NCBI GenBank assembly: GCA_039707655.1
Contig: CM077672.1
Location: 193,854,037-193,918,036, forward strand
Length of the DNA: 64,000 bases
Direction of reading: 5' to 3'
DNA from: Elymus sibiricus
Lineage: Eukaryota > Streptophyta > Magnoliopsida > Poales > Poaceae
Shown: positions 23,709-34,483 of the stretch, piece after piece
Numbering within the stretch: the stretch's first letter is position 1
Layout: each line of letters starts with the position of its first letter
Made by a program: the position numbers and the translations under genes
The notes under the pieces: model-generated
What the model saw: the letters and a program-made list of their open reading frames with translations, nothing else
Told to the model about the DNA's origin: nothing
Databases searched by the model: none

Positions 23709-24424
23709 TCAATGTCGGAGAAAACCACTGAAGCCAGGCAACTGTAAGTGACAACGCAGGGTGCCCTCGACACGAGGATCCTGCGCTCCGTGAACATTCT
23801 GGTGCAGAACCTGGTCCCGGACTGGAAGAAGAGGACCACGTGGAGGAGTATGACCTCCAACGGCAGGCCACTCAATACCTGGTGCCATCTCTATCCTGCG
23901 CGGGTAAAGGATGTACTCGGGATGCATCCCTACACTGACTGCTGGCAGCAACTATGTCAAAGCATCGTAAAGACGAGCATGAGTGGCGTACAACTCGACA
24001 GCAAGAGCTCGGGCAGTGCGATCCAGAGCCTCAGTGTACTGGACCAAAACCTGCGGGTCATAGCGACGTCGCACGTAAGGGGTACAGACAGTAGTGTAGT
24101 ACCCACTCTCATCCCCAGCGGGGCATACGGGGTGTAGCAGAACCCAGACTCATCCAAGTGAGGGTGCTCTCCACGGAGATGGGCAATAGCAGCATAGGCA
24201 GCATTATGGACTGCCATGTCAACAGTCACTCCAACACCATGAAAGGTGTGCAACTCAGTGATGGAGTTATCCTGCCGATCGAAGATTCGAACCACAGCAC
24301 GGTACTGCTCCTGGTTGAACTCGCGGTAGTCCTCGTAAATAGTGTACTCGGGGTACCAGCGATATCCCAGCCTGGTCAAGAGGTCAACCAGAATAGCAGG
24401 GAATCCAGTCGCATCAACAGCCAT
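23709..24424 (-). pseudogene. Upstream ORF in the Y leader, frameshifted; unknown function
   Basis: On the minus strand, 270 bases after the primer-binding site, an ATG at 24424 opens MAVDATGFPAILVDLL. It continues through WYPEYTIYEDYREFN, YRAVVRIFDRQDNS, then ELHTFHGVGVTVDMA and AYAAIAHLRGE. Near 24118-24122 a one-base indel shifts the frame; the second frame ends in LLPAVSVGMHPEYILYPRR and PRGPLLPVRDQVLHQN, and stops at 23709. One further TAG lies in the shifted part near 23951. It precedes gag and is separate from it. The helix-strand-strand-strand-helix pattern ending in an Ala-rich AAYAAIAHL helix recalls a dsRNA-binding domain; that is my inference only. Confidence 0.55.
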
Positions 24425-24696
24425 AGTCTGGCGTATGAGCTACGTTGCGGGACGCATCTGAAACAAGGAGTTCAATGATGTCAAATGACAGTGTGCGTAT
24501 CATACATCACACATTCAAAGGAATAGTTGCAGATAATCCAGCTCTCCGGGTTGATGTGATCACGAGAACCTAATGTTAGAGTTAGTAAAATCTTTAACCC
24601 GAAAAGAAGAGAGATCAGGGTCCCAGAGTAAAGAAGAGGAATAAAAGATCCTACACCCATCCATTGGCGACGTGGGCCCATAACCCACAAGTCCCA

Positions 24697-24721
24697 GGAT
24701 TGAAACCTGGCTCTGATACCA
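24697..24721 (-). promoter_or_regulatory. Primer-binding site of Y (initiator-Met tRNA)
   Basis: On the minus strand TGGTATCAGAGCCAGG and nine more bases match the 3' end of plant initiator-Met tRNA over an unusually long stretch. It lies three bases inside the LTR end (...GCATCACA). This fixes the minus orientation and the 5' LTR. Confidence 0.9.
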
Positions 24722-24724
24722 ACT

Positions 24725-27700
24725 TGTGATGCCCCCGACTCAATCGTGCACTAATCATACAAGCAAATGCGCACGATCAAGATCAGAGACTCACAGGAAG
24801 ATGTCACAACACAACTCTAGACACAAAATAAAATAATACAAGCTTTATATTACAAGCCATGGGCCTCGAGGGCTCGAATACATAAGCTCGAATACACAAG
24901 AGTCAGCGGAAGCATCAGTATCTGAGTACAGACATAATTAGACAAAGGTTGCCTTAAGAAGGATGAGCAAAACAACGACAACTAGATCAAAGAGGCACAT
25001 GCCTCCTACCTGGGGCCTCCTAACTACTCCTGGTCGGCGGTCTCCACGTAATAACGGAGCCCCGGAGCCAGCTGACCCCGTCGACGACTAGCATCTTGCG
25101 GCATTAGAAGAGTGCAGATTAGCATATTATATAATAATAAGTAAGTAGTAGCAACGCCCACAGATCCTTCCTCATCTCCCTGCGAGAAAGCGATCCCGGA
25201 GCCAACATATTATTAAGCACCAAAAGTATCCAGTTCTAGTTGTAGTAGATCGGGATACTCTCCGAGCGTCCTGTTACCGTGGACACGGCTATTCGAATAG
25301 ATAACTTCCCTACAGGGTGCAACAACATACCCAACACGCTCGATTAACTCCGGCCGGACACACTTTTATCGGGTCACGCTTGACCTCGGCTGATCGACAC
25401 GCCGTAGTCCTACCTAGGCTCAACAGAGAGGTCAGCACGCCGGTCTACATCCAAAGCTCTCAGGGGTCTTGGGCCTATCGCCCTTTGCACTCCTGCGCGT
25501 TGCGTACGCGGCCGGGAGCAGACCCACCCCCTTAATACAAGCGCAGGCGGTTACCGTCCAAGCCGGCGCGCGCCGCTCAACTGCTGACGTCTGGAGAGCT
25601 TTCGGAGAATCATACGACGCCGAGTGCCCATACTTATTCCCACGTGGTGGTTAGTGCGAAAAGGCCAGAGGCCTACTCAGATCACAAATCCAAACCCGTT
25701 AGTGTGTTGGGAGCTCGCGGTGACGATCAGTGATCCTGTCGCCCCGTCTCATGGACTTACGGCAAGGGTCGGGCCCATCCCTTTCTAGGGCGGTCTGCCT
25801 GCCCGGCCGTGCCGCATAATTATCTCACGGGTACCCTCACGGTCATCCCGACTTCAGTAACTCTCGCGGGTACCCCTCGGGGTCGACCCGACTTCAACAA
25901 GGGACCGAGGTAAAGACAAAGTATCCGTGCGTCTGTAACACCAAGGGGGAAATCCGAGGAATCACCCTCGATGGATTCCCACTCGATGTATCCGTCAAGG
26001 TGAACTTAGAGGAATCACCCTCGATGGGTTCACGCTTGCGGGGTTGCACGACGGAGGCATCATCGGAGGTGGTGAAAGAGGAATCACCCTCGGTAACCCA
26101 CAACTGACTAGCTACGCTATAGAGATATCATCAGGAGTGAGGTAGGAGGTATCACCCTCGGCACTCGATAGTAGCTCTGCAGAGTCGTACAACTAAGGGG
26201 GTGTGTGGTGATGTGTCGGTCTCTGCACATCGATCACGTTGATCGAGTCATCCGGAAGCAAAGCATGGCAACACGGACAGGGGTGTGGGGCCACTGATGG
26301 ATCACTAATCAGCCTATACTAAGCATATAGGACCACAGATAAAGTATCAACAACAGGTTACAAAATCAGGCTATGCATCAGAATAGGAGCTGTCGAACAA
26401 CAGTAGCAAAATCTAATGCAAGCACGAGGGAGAAGGAATAGGCGATATAGGAATGATCAAGGGGGTTTTGCTTGCCTGGAAGCTCTGCTGAAAGGGGCTG
26501 GACGTCAGGGGCGTAGTCGTACTCGGGAGCAGCGTCAGTCTCGGAGTCTATCGGAGAGAAGAGGGGGAAGAAACAATAAATACAAAGCAAACAAATGCAT
26601 CACAATGCATGACATGGCAATATGTTGTGCTAGGGGTGACCTAACGCAGTGCTACACGTTACAGACGGAGGGGGAAAATATCTGGGAATATTTTCCCGGC
26701 TTTAGGCAATTATCGGATAGACGATCCGGAGGGGAAGGTTTCATGTTTGCATTGATGGAGGCATGTGACAGGTATGTGGATGGCATATTCGGATTCGTCT
26801 TATTTTTCTGATTATTTTTATTTATAAATTATTTTCATCCGAGTTACAGATTATTTTATATGATTTTTCAAAGTTTTAAACAATTCTGAAATTTTCTGGA
26901 ATATTATTAATTCAAAAATAAAAGAATAAAATGCTATGGGTACATAGAGAGTGTTCCCAGAGAGGTGCATGGGTGGCAGACAGTGGGCCTAGTTGACTGG
27001 GTCAACTGCCCAGTCAGCAGAGGCTGACTGGTGGGCCCAGCTGCTGACTCAGTAGCTGACTGGGCCGGCCTTATCCATTTAAATAGTGCCAGGGTCCCAC
27101 ATGTCATACACAGTGAGTTAACCAGTGTTTAAATTAACTGAAAGGGGTTAATTAACTGGTGGGCCCCATCTGTCAGTGACACATTTAGTTAACAAGTTAA
27201 ATTAATTAGCAATTTAGTTAATCACTATGGTGGGGCCTACATGTCAGTGACTGTGGCTAGCCCAGTCAGCACGTTGACCAAGTCAACATGGTCAACGGGG
27301 CCCACGGGACCCACCTGTAGTGACCCAGGGTGGGTCCCAGGGCCAGCCACGTCAGCGGCGGCCGGCGTTTCGCCGCCGGCGACCAAAAACGCGGCGGCGG
27401 GATCGGGACCTAGTCGGAAATGCGCTACGGGGCACCGTTTTGCGTGCGGTTAGTTGCGTTCGAACGTGCGTTTGACGACGCGTCGATTGGCGGTGGTGGC
27501 GTGGCCGGGGGTGCACCGTAGCGACGGTGGCGAGTTCCGTGGCGGACGCCGGAGTACGGGTGAGGTCGGATCCGGTGACTTAGGGCACGGGGGAGGGCGT
27601 GCGTGCGCGCGTTGGGCTACTGGGAGCTCCGTGAGCTCGATGCGCTGCCCAGGAGCGAGCGCGGCTGCTGGTGAGCGCGACAGCGATGAGCTCGATGGCG

Positions 27701-28729
27701 GCGAGCTCGGCCATGATGGAAGCGATGGCTACGGGCGCGGAAAGAAGGTGGAAACAGAGGGGATTCGAGCAGAAGCTCACCGGGAAGGCACACGGGGGCC
27801 CGGCGTTAGTTTAGGAGCAGCAGTGGCGGCGAACTCGCCGGAGATGCCCGCGGGTCTGAGGAAGAAGACGACGGCGCTGGAGGTGAAGCAGTGGCTCCCG
27901 GCTCCAGCTGGTGGGTGCAGCGGACGAGGTCGAGGCCGGTGGAGCTCCTGGACAGGCTCCTGGGACGCGGGGACGGCTGTGGCCGCGGCTACGTCGGAGC
28001 CATGGTGACAACGGCGCTTGGGTGCGGTTGGGAGTGAGACAACGGGCGAGGGAGAGAGGGGGAAGAGTGGCTGAGGCGTCCAGGGGGAGTGGTTGGCGTC
28101 GGAATTATCATTGTGGAGCCCTATGGCGTCGCGGTGTCGCCATTCCGCCGGAGCGCGCGCGCGCGGCCACGGGCGCGGCGACACCCATTGGAGAGAGAGA
28201 CGGGAGGTTGAGGGAGAGAGAGAGGTGGGCTGGGCCGGTGCACTGTGCACTTAGGCCCAGTACATAGTAGGTTTTCTTCTTTTTCTTTTTCTGTTTTGTG
28301 TTTTTCTTTTTCAGAAACTATTTTGCATTTATTTTAGCCATCAAATGACTTTTGCAAAATATGGAACTAAGCCACTTAAATGCATTGCAATATTTGGCTC
28401 TGCCACAAAAATTTTGGGAGAGGTTTGAATTGATTTGAATTTTTCATAAATGAAAAAGCATTTAAATATGCTGATTTGGCACTGCTTTAATTGCTATAGT
28501 CCATTTTAGCGAATGAGTGATGTTGTTTTCCTGAACAAATAATTGTTATGGAATATTTGCTAAATGATGAACTATTTTGCAGCAACTTTTGTGCAACCTC
28601 AAATTTCACTTGCAATTTCAATTGATTTCAGTGGTGGAATTTGAAATGAGATATGATTCCAAAGGTGATCAAGCATTGCTAACCAAAGTGATTAAGCATA
28701 ATCATGAGGATCACTGTAGCTCATTACAT
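24725..28729 (-). repeat. 5' LTR of Y (about 4005 bp), rearranged
   Basis: Matches 13977-18201 along its length, at about 3-7% divergence in stretches I compared. Near its start it lacks about 27 and 176 bases, and between the two gaps a 38-base block (25051-25088) is present as the exact reverse complement of 14330-14367. The far end lacks about 11 terminal bases next to X. It retains the four GAGGAATCACCCTCG-type motifs, the W-box cluster and the CpG-rich block with a minus-strand open frame (28250-27777). Confidence 0.88.
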
Positions 28730-28731
28730 CA

Positions 28732-29193
28732 GGGTAGGGGGTCCCGAGCTGTGGATCTCGGACAGATGGTAACAGGAACAGGGAGACTATGTTTACCCTA
28801 GTTCGGGCCCTCTTGATGGAGGTAAAACCCTAAGTCCTGCTCTTGTTTATATTGATGGGGAAGTATCAAGTACAGAGTTGATCTACCTCGAGATCGTATG
28901 ATCTAGTCCTAAGGCTAGGTGAATGAGATTGTGTTGAGATCCCCTCTATGGGCTAAACCCTTCGGCTTATATACACGCCGGATAGGGTATCTTGGGTTAC
29001 AAGGTCGGTATCCAGGCGAGGAGGCAGCAGGGGAAGTCTTGGAGTATACGTCAAGTCTTCGGCAGATGTAATCTTGTTCTTTCTTCTCGCATGCATCCTC
29101 CGGAGTCCATCTTGATAAGAATGAGGGCCCACTGGCCTAGCCCGAGGAATATGGGCCGCCTAGGTTGGTACCCCCTAGTCCAGGACACTGTCA
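28732..29193 (-). repeat. 3' LTR of X, remainder
   Basis: Collinear with 44758-45053 plus 57566-57733, with 17 differences over about 460 bases. It ends GGACACTGTCA at 29193. A minus-strand TATA box (TATATAAGCCGA context) lies near 28970-28980, as in the other LTR. The first 29 bases are at 13948-13976, on the far side of Y. Confidence 0.85.
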
Positions 29194-29210
29194 GTAGCCC
29201 CCGAACTGGT
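29194..29210 (-). promoter_or_regulatory. Polypurine tract of X
   Basis: On the minus strand AGTTCGGGGGCTAC directly precedes TGACAGTG, the start of the 3' LTR. The equivalent tracts of Z (TGGGGCTAG) and W (CGGGGACTAC) sit before their plus-strand 3' LTRs, so X is inverted relative to both. Confidence 0.7.
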
Positions 29211-29797
29211 CTTCTACACCAAGGACGATCTCTTCCACGATGGTAACTTCGGATCCGAAGTCCTTGGCTTGACAGACGAGTTCCCCTTCAAAATTCCGGA
29301 TCTCTTAGCCGCCCTCCCAAGGAATGGTCTTTGTAAACGAGGTTCAGCCGAGTTCTCTCCCCATCCAGGGTCGTGAGTTTACTTAGCCTTGAAGGCTAGC
29401 CACCTAGGTGTGAACAGTACCCCATAGCCTGACAACTTTATCGAAGGGGCGCTACCCACGATGGGTCAGGCAGTTATTGCCTATCTCAAATCGCGGTTCG
29501 AGGCTGCCTTTTTACTGCCACGTCCCGTCGAGGGGGATTGTGCCCGTATTTTCAGGGATATCATCAAGATTTTGTTTCCCCCCATGCGTATAACGGCATC
29601 TTCGGAGGGGGAGAGTGGCGTTTTTATCGGTGCGGCAAGGGGGACTCTTGGCCTCTCAGCGGCCTATAAGAGTAAAAAGCTAACAGAGCTAGTAGTTACG
29701 CTCCCATTTCCCCTGTCTTTTGCCTCCTCGAGCTCCAGCGCCCAGATCCAATCTTGCCTCTTCCCACCTTTGCACATCCGAGCTTTCCCACCAAGCC

Positions 29798-32700
29798 ATG
29801 GCCGACACCCTCAAAGGACACTGGGGGGGCTCCATCATGACGGAGGGCATGCTCCAAGAGCTACGAAGTGCGGGGTATATCCCCGCCAACGTCGCCGCCC
29901 ATACTCCCGACACCTACCAGCAGGTGCCCGCTCCCAACCCAGGGGAGCGGGTAGTCTTCACCCCTCACCTCATAAGAGGCTTAGGGTTCCCACTGCACCC
30001 ATTCGTGCACGGGGTGATGTTCTACTATGGGCTCGACTTCCACCACATGGCCCCGAACTCCATTCTCCACCTCGCCTCTTTCATCACGGTGTGCGAGGCC
30101 TTCCTCCGCATCGAGCCGCACTTTGGCCTATGGCTGAAGACCTTCGGTGTTAAGCCGAAGTCCAGCGGCTCCGATCTGGCGGAGTGTGGAGGCGCCATGG
30201 TTAGCAAGAACCAGAGGGCCGCCTGGTTCGAAGGCACCTTCATCGAGACGGTCAAGGAGTGGCAGCGGGAGTGGTTCTACATCACTGAGCCGCTCGCCGC
30301 TGGCCAGACCGAGGTCCCAGCCTTTTCGACTAGGCCTCCAAGGAAGCTTGAGTCCTGGAAGGAGAAGGGCGTCCTCTAGGGAAACCCAGAGGAGGTGGAG
30401 ACACTGATCAAGAAGATCCAGTGGTGGTCCCTCAAGAAGAAACTCCAACTGCCCGACGTGGTCAACGTCATGCTCCATCGCCTCATCCTCCCGCTCCAAC
30501 TCCGGGCCACCCCGTTGTGGGAGCACAAATCTGGAGATGCGGGACCCGTCCTCAACTTCTTCCGCTCCTCCCTGGCCGGGATGTGGACGCGGCTCTTCAA
30601 GCTGAACAAGGACAAGATCCCTGAGGAGGGAAGGGACCTCGGCTTCAAGGTCGGCTACACCACCACACCGGTAAGTGTTCAATATACACATTCATATTCC
30701 TTCCCTGCTAAGTGGGACAGGCCTTAATGAATCAGCCAATTCCGTGTTTGCAGAACTGGGTGAACAAGGTGCAGCAGATGCTGTGCCCGGCACCACTTCC
30801 GGATGGGGAGAGGTCCCCTTTGCTTACTGCGCTCCTCACCGAGGAGCTGCACATGGTGATCCCCAGGGCGCCGAAGCCCCAGAAGGGCAGGACGGGTCTT
30901 CGGAGGTGGGAGACGTCGGTCACCCGGTCCAAGGAGACCCACGCCTCCTCCACCCACAAAAGCGATGGGGGAGGAGGAGGAGAACCTTCCCTCAAAGGGG
31001 AAGAGGGCGGCGTCGGAGGATGCCGAGGCCGGAGCCCGGCCTACAGGCCAAAAGAGGTTGAAAGAAACCTCGGCCGGGGCGGACGACAAGCCCCATCCGT
31101 CAGAGAAGAACGTGCTCTTCGACGAGTCCGAAGAAGCCGGCACCTCGAAGGTTCGCCGCCGTCCTTTGTATTTATCTTTATATTAAGTTTTTTCGGTAGG
31201 ACTAATGCCATGTGAATATTTTTCCACAGCCCGCCTAGGGCACGCCTCAGTGACTCCTCCAGCGGGTTGCCGCCCACTAGCGGGATACCGGACCGTGCTG
31301 CCCTGGCTCCAGAAGGGCAGGGCGAGGTGACATCGACTCCGGCCCCTCCGGTTAACGCAGCGGGGGTCAAAGAGGCGGTTATTATGGCCGAGGTTGACAC
31401 CTCAGTCCCTCAAGGCCAAGGGGACGAGGTCCCGAGGTCGTCTAGGAAGGGCTGGGTCAATCAGTGGCCTAGCCAGAGTCTACTCCGGATCCACCGCCGC
31501 AGCCGGAGACCCACGTGCCTAGCACCCAGGTGCTGGGGCCCGAGGTCCTTCCAACCTCACCTCCCGCTCCAGGGCGGGTTAGCGCGGGATGGACTGAAGA
31601 GATGGAGGCAGCCCTGACGGGCTCCTCCCTCAAGGAAGACACAGCGCGCTAATTGGCACGGCGCTGCAAGGATTCCGGTCCGCAGAGGCCGGAATGCATG
31701 AGGTCTTCAAGGGCCTCATCACGAGCTTCGAGGTAATCCTTTGTCTTTGAGAAAAAAGGGGCCTCTTCTGCTTAGATTTATCAATCTTTGTAACCGTCCG
31801 AAGGCATAGGTTACCCATCGTTTAGACGGCCTGCCCAGTGACTAGCCCCCGAGCCCAGGGCCAGTTTGAAAAACTGGTGTTGGGGTCAAAATAGAGGTTC
31901 AAAGGAAAGAGTAGCCCCCAGGACTGATGAAACAAGATGTGTGTCCGAAATGTCATTAAATTGATTATGGGGCTAATTTGGAAATTGTTTTTGCAGGTTT
32001 CAACCTCGGCTCTGGGATCCGCCTCCAAGGAGATTGCGGAGATGAGCCGGAAGCTCGAGAGGTCCGAAAAGGACCTCGACCTAATGAACAAGCAGGTCGA
32101 GCAGTCTCAAGGTAAGTGACCGATGCGTCGTGTTTTTTTTCTGAAGTTAATTTTGAACAAGGATAACTTGTTGTTTGAAAAACTAATGCTGAACTAGTTT
32201 AATGACAACGGTCTTGGCTGAGCTTGAGGGGCTCAAGGCCGAGCTCTTGACGGCTTGGCGAGAGGTCAAGCAGCAGAAAGCTACCGCGGCCCAAGCAGAG
32301 AAAGACCTAGCCACCGAAAAGATGGCTAGGGAGAAAGACCAGGCGCAGGTCCTGGAGGTCGAGGAGACTCTCAAGGGTGTGTATCTTGAATGCGATTCCC
32401 TTGAGAAGAAGGAGAAAGAGACGGGCGAGCAGCTGCGAAAGCTATGTCTGTCTCATGCCGAGCTCCAGACCCGGAACCGGGCTGACCACCACGTGCTCCA
32501 GCAAGTGGAGCGGATAGCCGCGGGTAAGCTATATTTACTGCAATGTGTATTTGGCAGCAAAGGGTTCGTCGAGCTCACCCAGCTATGATGATCCGCAAAG
32601 GTCTTCGCCGATCTCCCAAAGAGCGCGGCAAACACCGGCCTTCATTTTGGCCAACTGGAGGGCCATGAGGCGGAGAACGCCTTCTGGAGTCAGTTTTAGG

Positions 32701-33077
32701 AGTCGTCGCAGCCGCAGTTGCTCAATCATTGGATGAAGCAACTGGAGAAACTTCTTCAGTTGGTGAGGCCGGTGCTCCAAGACCTCTGCGTCAATCTGTG
32801 GCCCACGGAGGTGTTGCTAGCCAGCTTCTTCGGGCTCCTGGTGCGACTGCAAGAAGCCATCCCGCAAGTCAACCGCAGGAAGAGATCCGCGTGTCTGGAA
32901 GGAGCGTGGCGGGCATATGCCTGCGTGAAAACGCACTTCCGGAAGGTAGAGGCGGAGGTTGTTGCTACGGGGCCCCCTGAAGGGAAGGCACGCACCGCGG
33001 AGCAGTTTTTTGCTGAAGTGGAGGAGGGCGCCCGTCTTACCGAGGCCATGTGTCCTAAGGACAACTTGTATTTCTAG
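29798..33077 (+). pseudogene. Antisense accessory gene of X (PF04195-like), spliced gene model
   Basis: Runs opposite to gag of X, next to the 3' LTR. Exon 1 starts at MADTLKGHWGG (29798) and contains a domain like Pfam PF04195 ('putative gypsy type transposon'): HPFVHGVMFYYGLDF, then PNSILHLASFITVCEAF. One TAG interrupts it at 30377-30379. The code then breaks into blocks bounded by good splice signals: introns at about 30671-30753 (GTAAGT...TTTGCAG), 31151-31229, 31733-31996, 32112-32197 and 32524-32557. Later exons encode a Lys/Glu/Ala coiled coil (LERSEKDLDLMNKQVEQ) and a C-terminal block with NLWPTEVLLASFFGLL and GPPEGKARTAEQFF, ending at 33077. Exon joins 2, 3 and 6 are less certain, and the role is unknown. 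Confidence 0.65.
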
Positions 33078-34483
33078 GTAGCACTTCGGAATGCCGAAGT
33101 GCATGTGATGTACAAAAATTATCAGTTGTTTTAATGAGTACGACTTAAGTTCCTCTCATGCGTTTATGTTTTGTTTTTAATATTCCCCCTGTTTGACTGT
33201 GTTAAATTGAAAGTGGCCAGTCATCGGCTTCGACCCCTTTGTACAATATACGAAGGGTGCCCCTTTTAGGTGTTCATGACCCTTAGCTGACGTCTCAGTT
33301 CCCGGGGGAGGTCTGCGCACATAGGGACTATGCAATCAGACTATGGTGGCTTTATAACTTTCACTTAGTCGTAGGAGTTTGACGGTGGGGACCAATGACG
33401 AGCCCCCAGTGAGTAAAGTGGTCGGCTTGGTCACCCGAGGTCTATGCCCATGCCCACTTCGGCCAATTCAAGGAAGAAGCCCTTAATTTAACACGGGTGA
33501 GCTCTAACGACACGCCGCTTGACGCGATCTTTGGATGGCCGACCAGTTTTTGCTTACCTAGATAGTCAGTCTTCGGCTTTCTCCCCTGAGGCGCTCTGCC
33601 AGTTAAACTAGCGGCACTATCGCAGTGGTTCTCCCATTACACCCTTAGCCAAATTTGTGGGGAACGTAAGGGGTACACATAGGAGCCGGGCAACCCAACT
33701 ATTGACCAAAATCTAGGTTCGAAACTGATGCATATAGTGCAACATCCGAGACGCCGAGTACTTCGGACTTTTGTTTTAGGGTGTAAAATCGAAACCCTTT
33801 AGCAATTGTATCTTAAAGATGTGGGCAGTGCTTGTAAGAAAATGCGTTTGAAGACCTTTATGGGTACGATTTCTTTATTTCAAGTAGCCAAGCTTTACAT
33901 GCCGAAATTTTTGATGAAAGGAACTAAGCAAGATACAATGCATGTAAAGATAATGAGGGAGAAACTAAAAGAAAACAAGGCGGATTATGTCATCAGGTCT
34001 ATGAGCCCGGGCCGCTTCCTGCCGCACGTCTGCATCTCAGTGATGTTGACTAGCTCGTCCTCGTTGATAGCGGGGGTTGATATTGGTAACATGCAGCTTC
34101 GGCCAAGCATGCGCTTGATGCATCCATTTGTCGATCCCTTTGAAGAGGTCTGCAGCTATTAGTTATGCGGTTAAAGCCACATGAGTATAATAGTGGCTGG
34201 CTTCTTTGACAGAACCCTGCCGACGCGTGAGCCAGGGGTTTCATCGTTGTTCAGTATAGCCGACCCGACGTCTCCATTGTCGTGGCTCCTCGGTGACCCA
34301 GGGAATTTTCAGTGCGAAGTTTTGCACCCTGGGGACGTAGTGCCCCTTCCAAGGGAGGCGCATGAGGAGCCCGTACCCCTACTTAGGGTGGGGAGGTGCC
34401 TGTTCGAGGTCAACGGGCGTAGCCTGCGTATGCTTCGAAGAACTTGCGGGGCGTTTACCACCACGGACGGCCTCCTCGGATGC
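33078..34483. other. Non-coding spacer of X between gag-protease and the antisense gene
   Basis: This is where RT, RNase H and integrase would lie in an autonomous relative. I see no pol motif on either strand. The minus-strand frame after the protease (ASEEAVRGGKRPASSS and beyond) decays within 300 bases. The stretch 33180-33800 has repeated AGCCCCC/CTTCGG-type words shared with other X-like DNA but no gene. Confidence 0.6.

Larger units (their letters stand above)
13977..28729 (-). mobile_element. Y: Tekay-type chromovirus (Gypsy) with 4 kb LTRs
   Basis: Minus-strand order: 5' LTR (28729-24725), a 25-base primer-binding site for initiator-Met tRNA, a 2 kb leader with an upstream ORF and a solo LTR, gag-protease, RT, RNase H, integrase with a C-terminal chromodomain, polypurine tract, and 3' LTR (18201-13977). 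LTR length and the chromodomain point to the Tekay/Del chromovirus clade. The left end is intact (TGTGACGCC after ACGGG). The outer end of the 5' LTR has lost about 11 bases: it stops at CTCATTACAT, whereas the other LTR continues to GTTACA. The TSD is therefore only suggestive (ACGGG and CAGGG). Six stops in pol make it inactive. Confidence 0.88.

Noticed and set aside
30128..30691. 187-codon minus-strand frame over the X antisense gene
   Set aside because: Opposite strand of the PF04195-like exon, with no recognisable motif.
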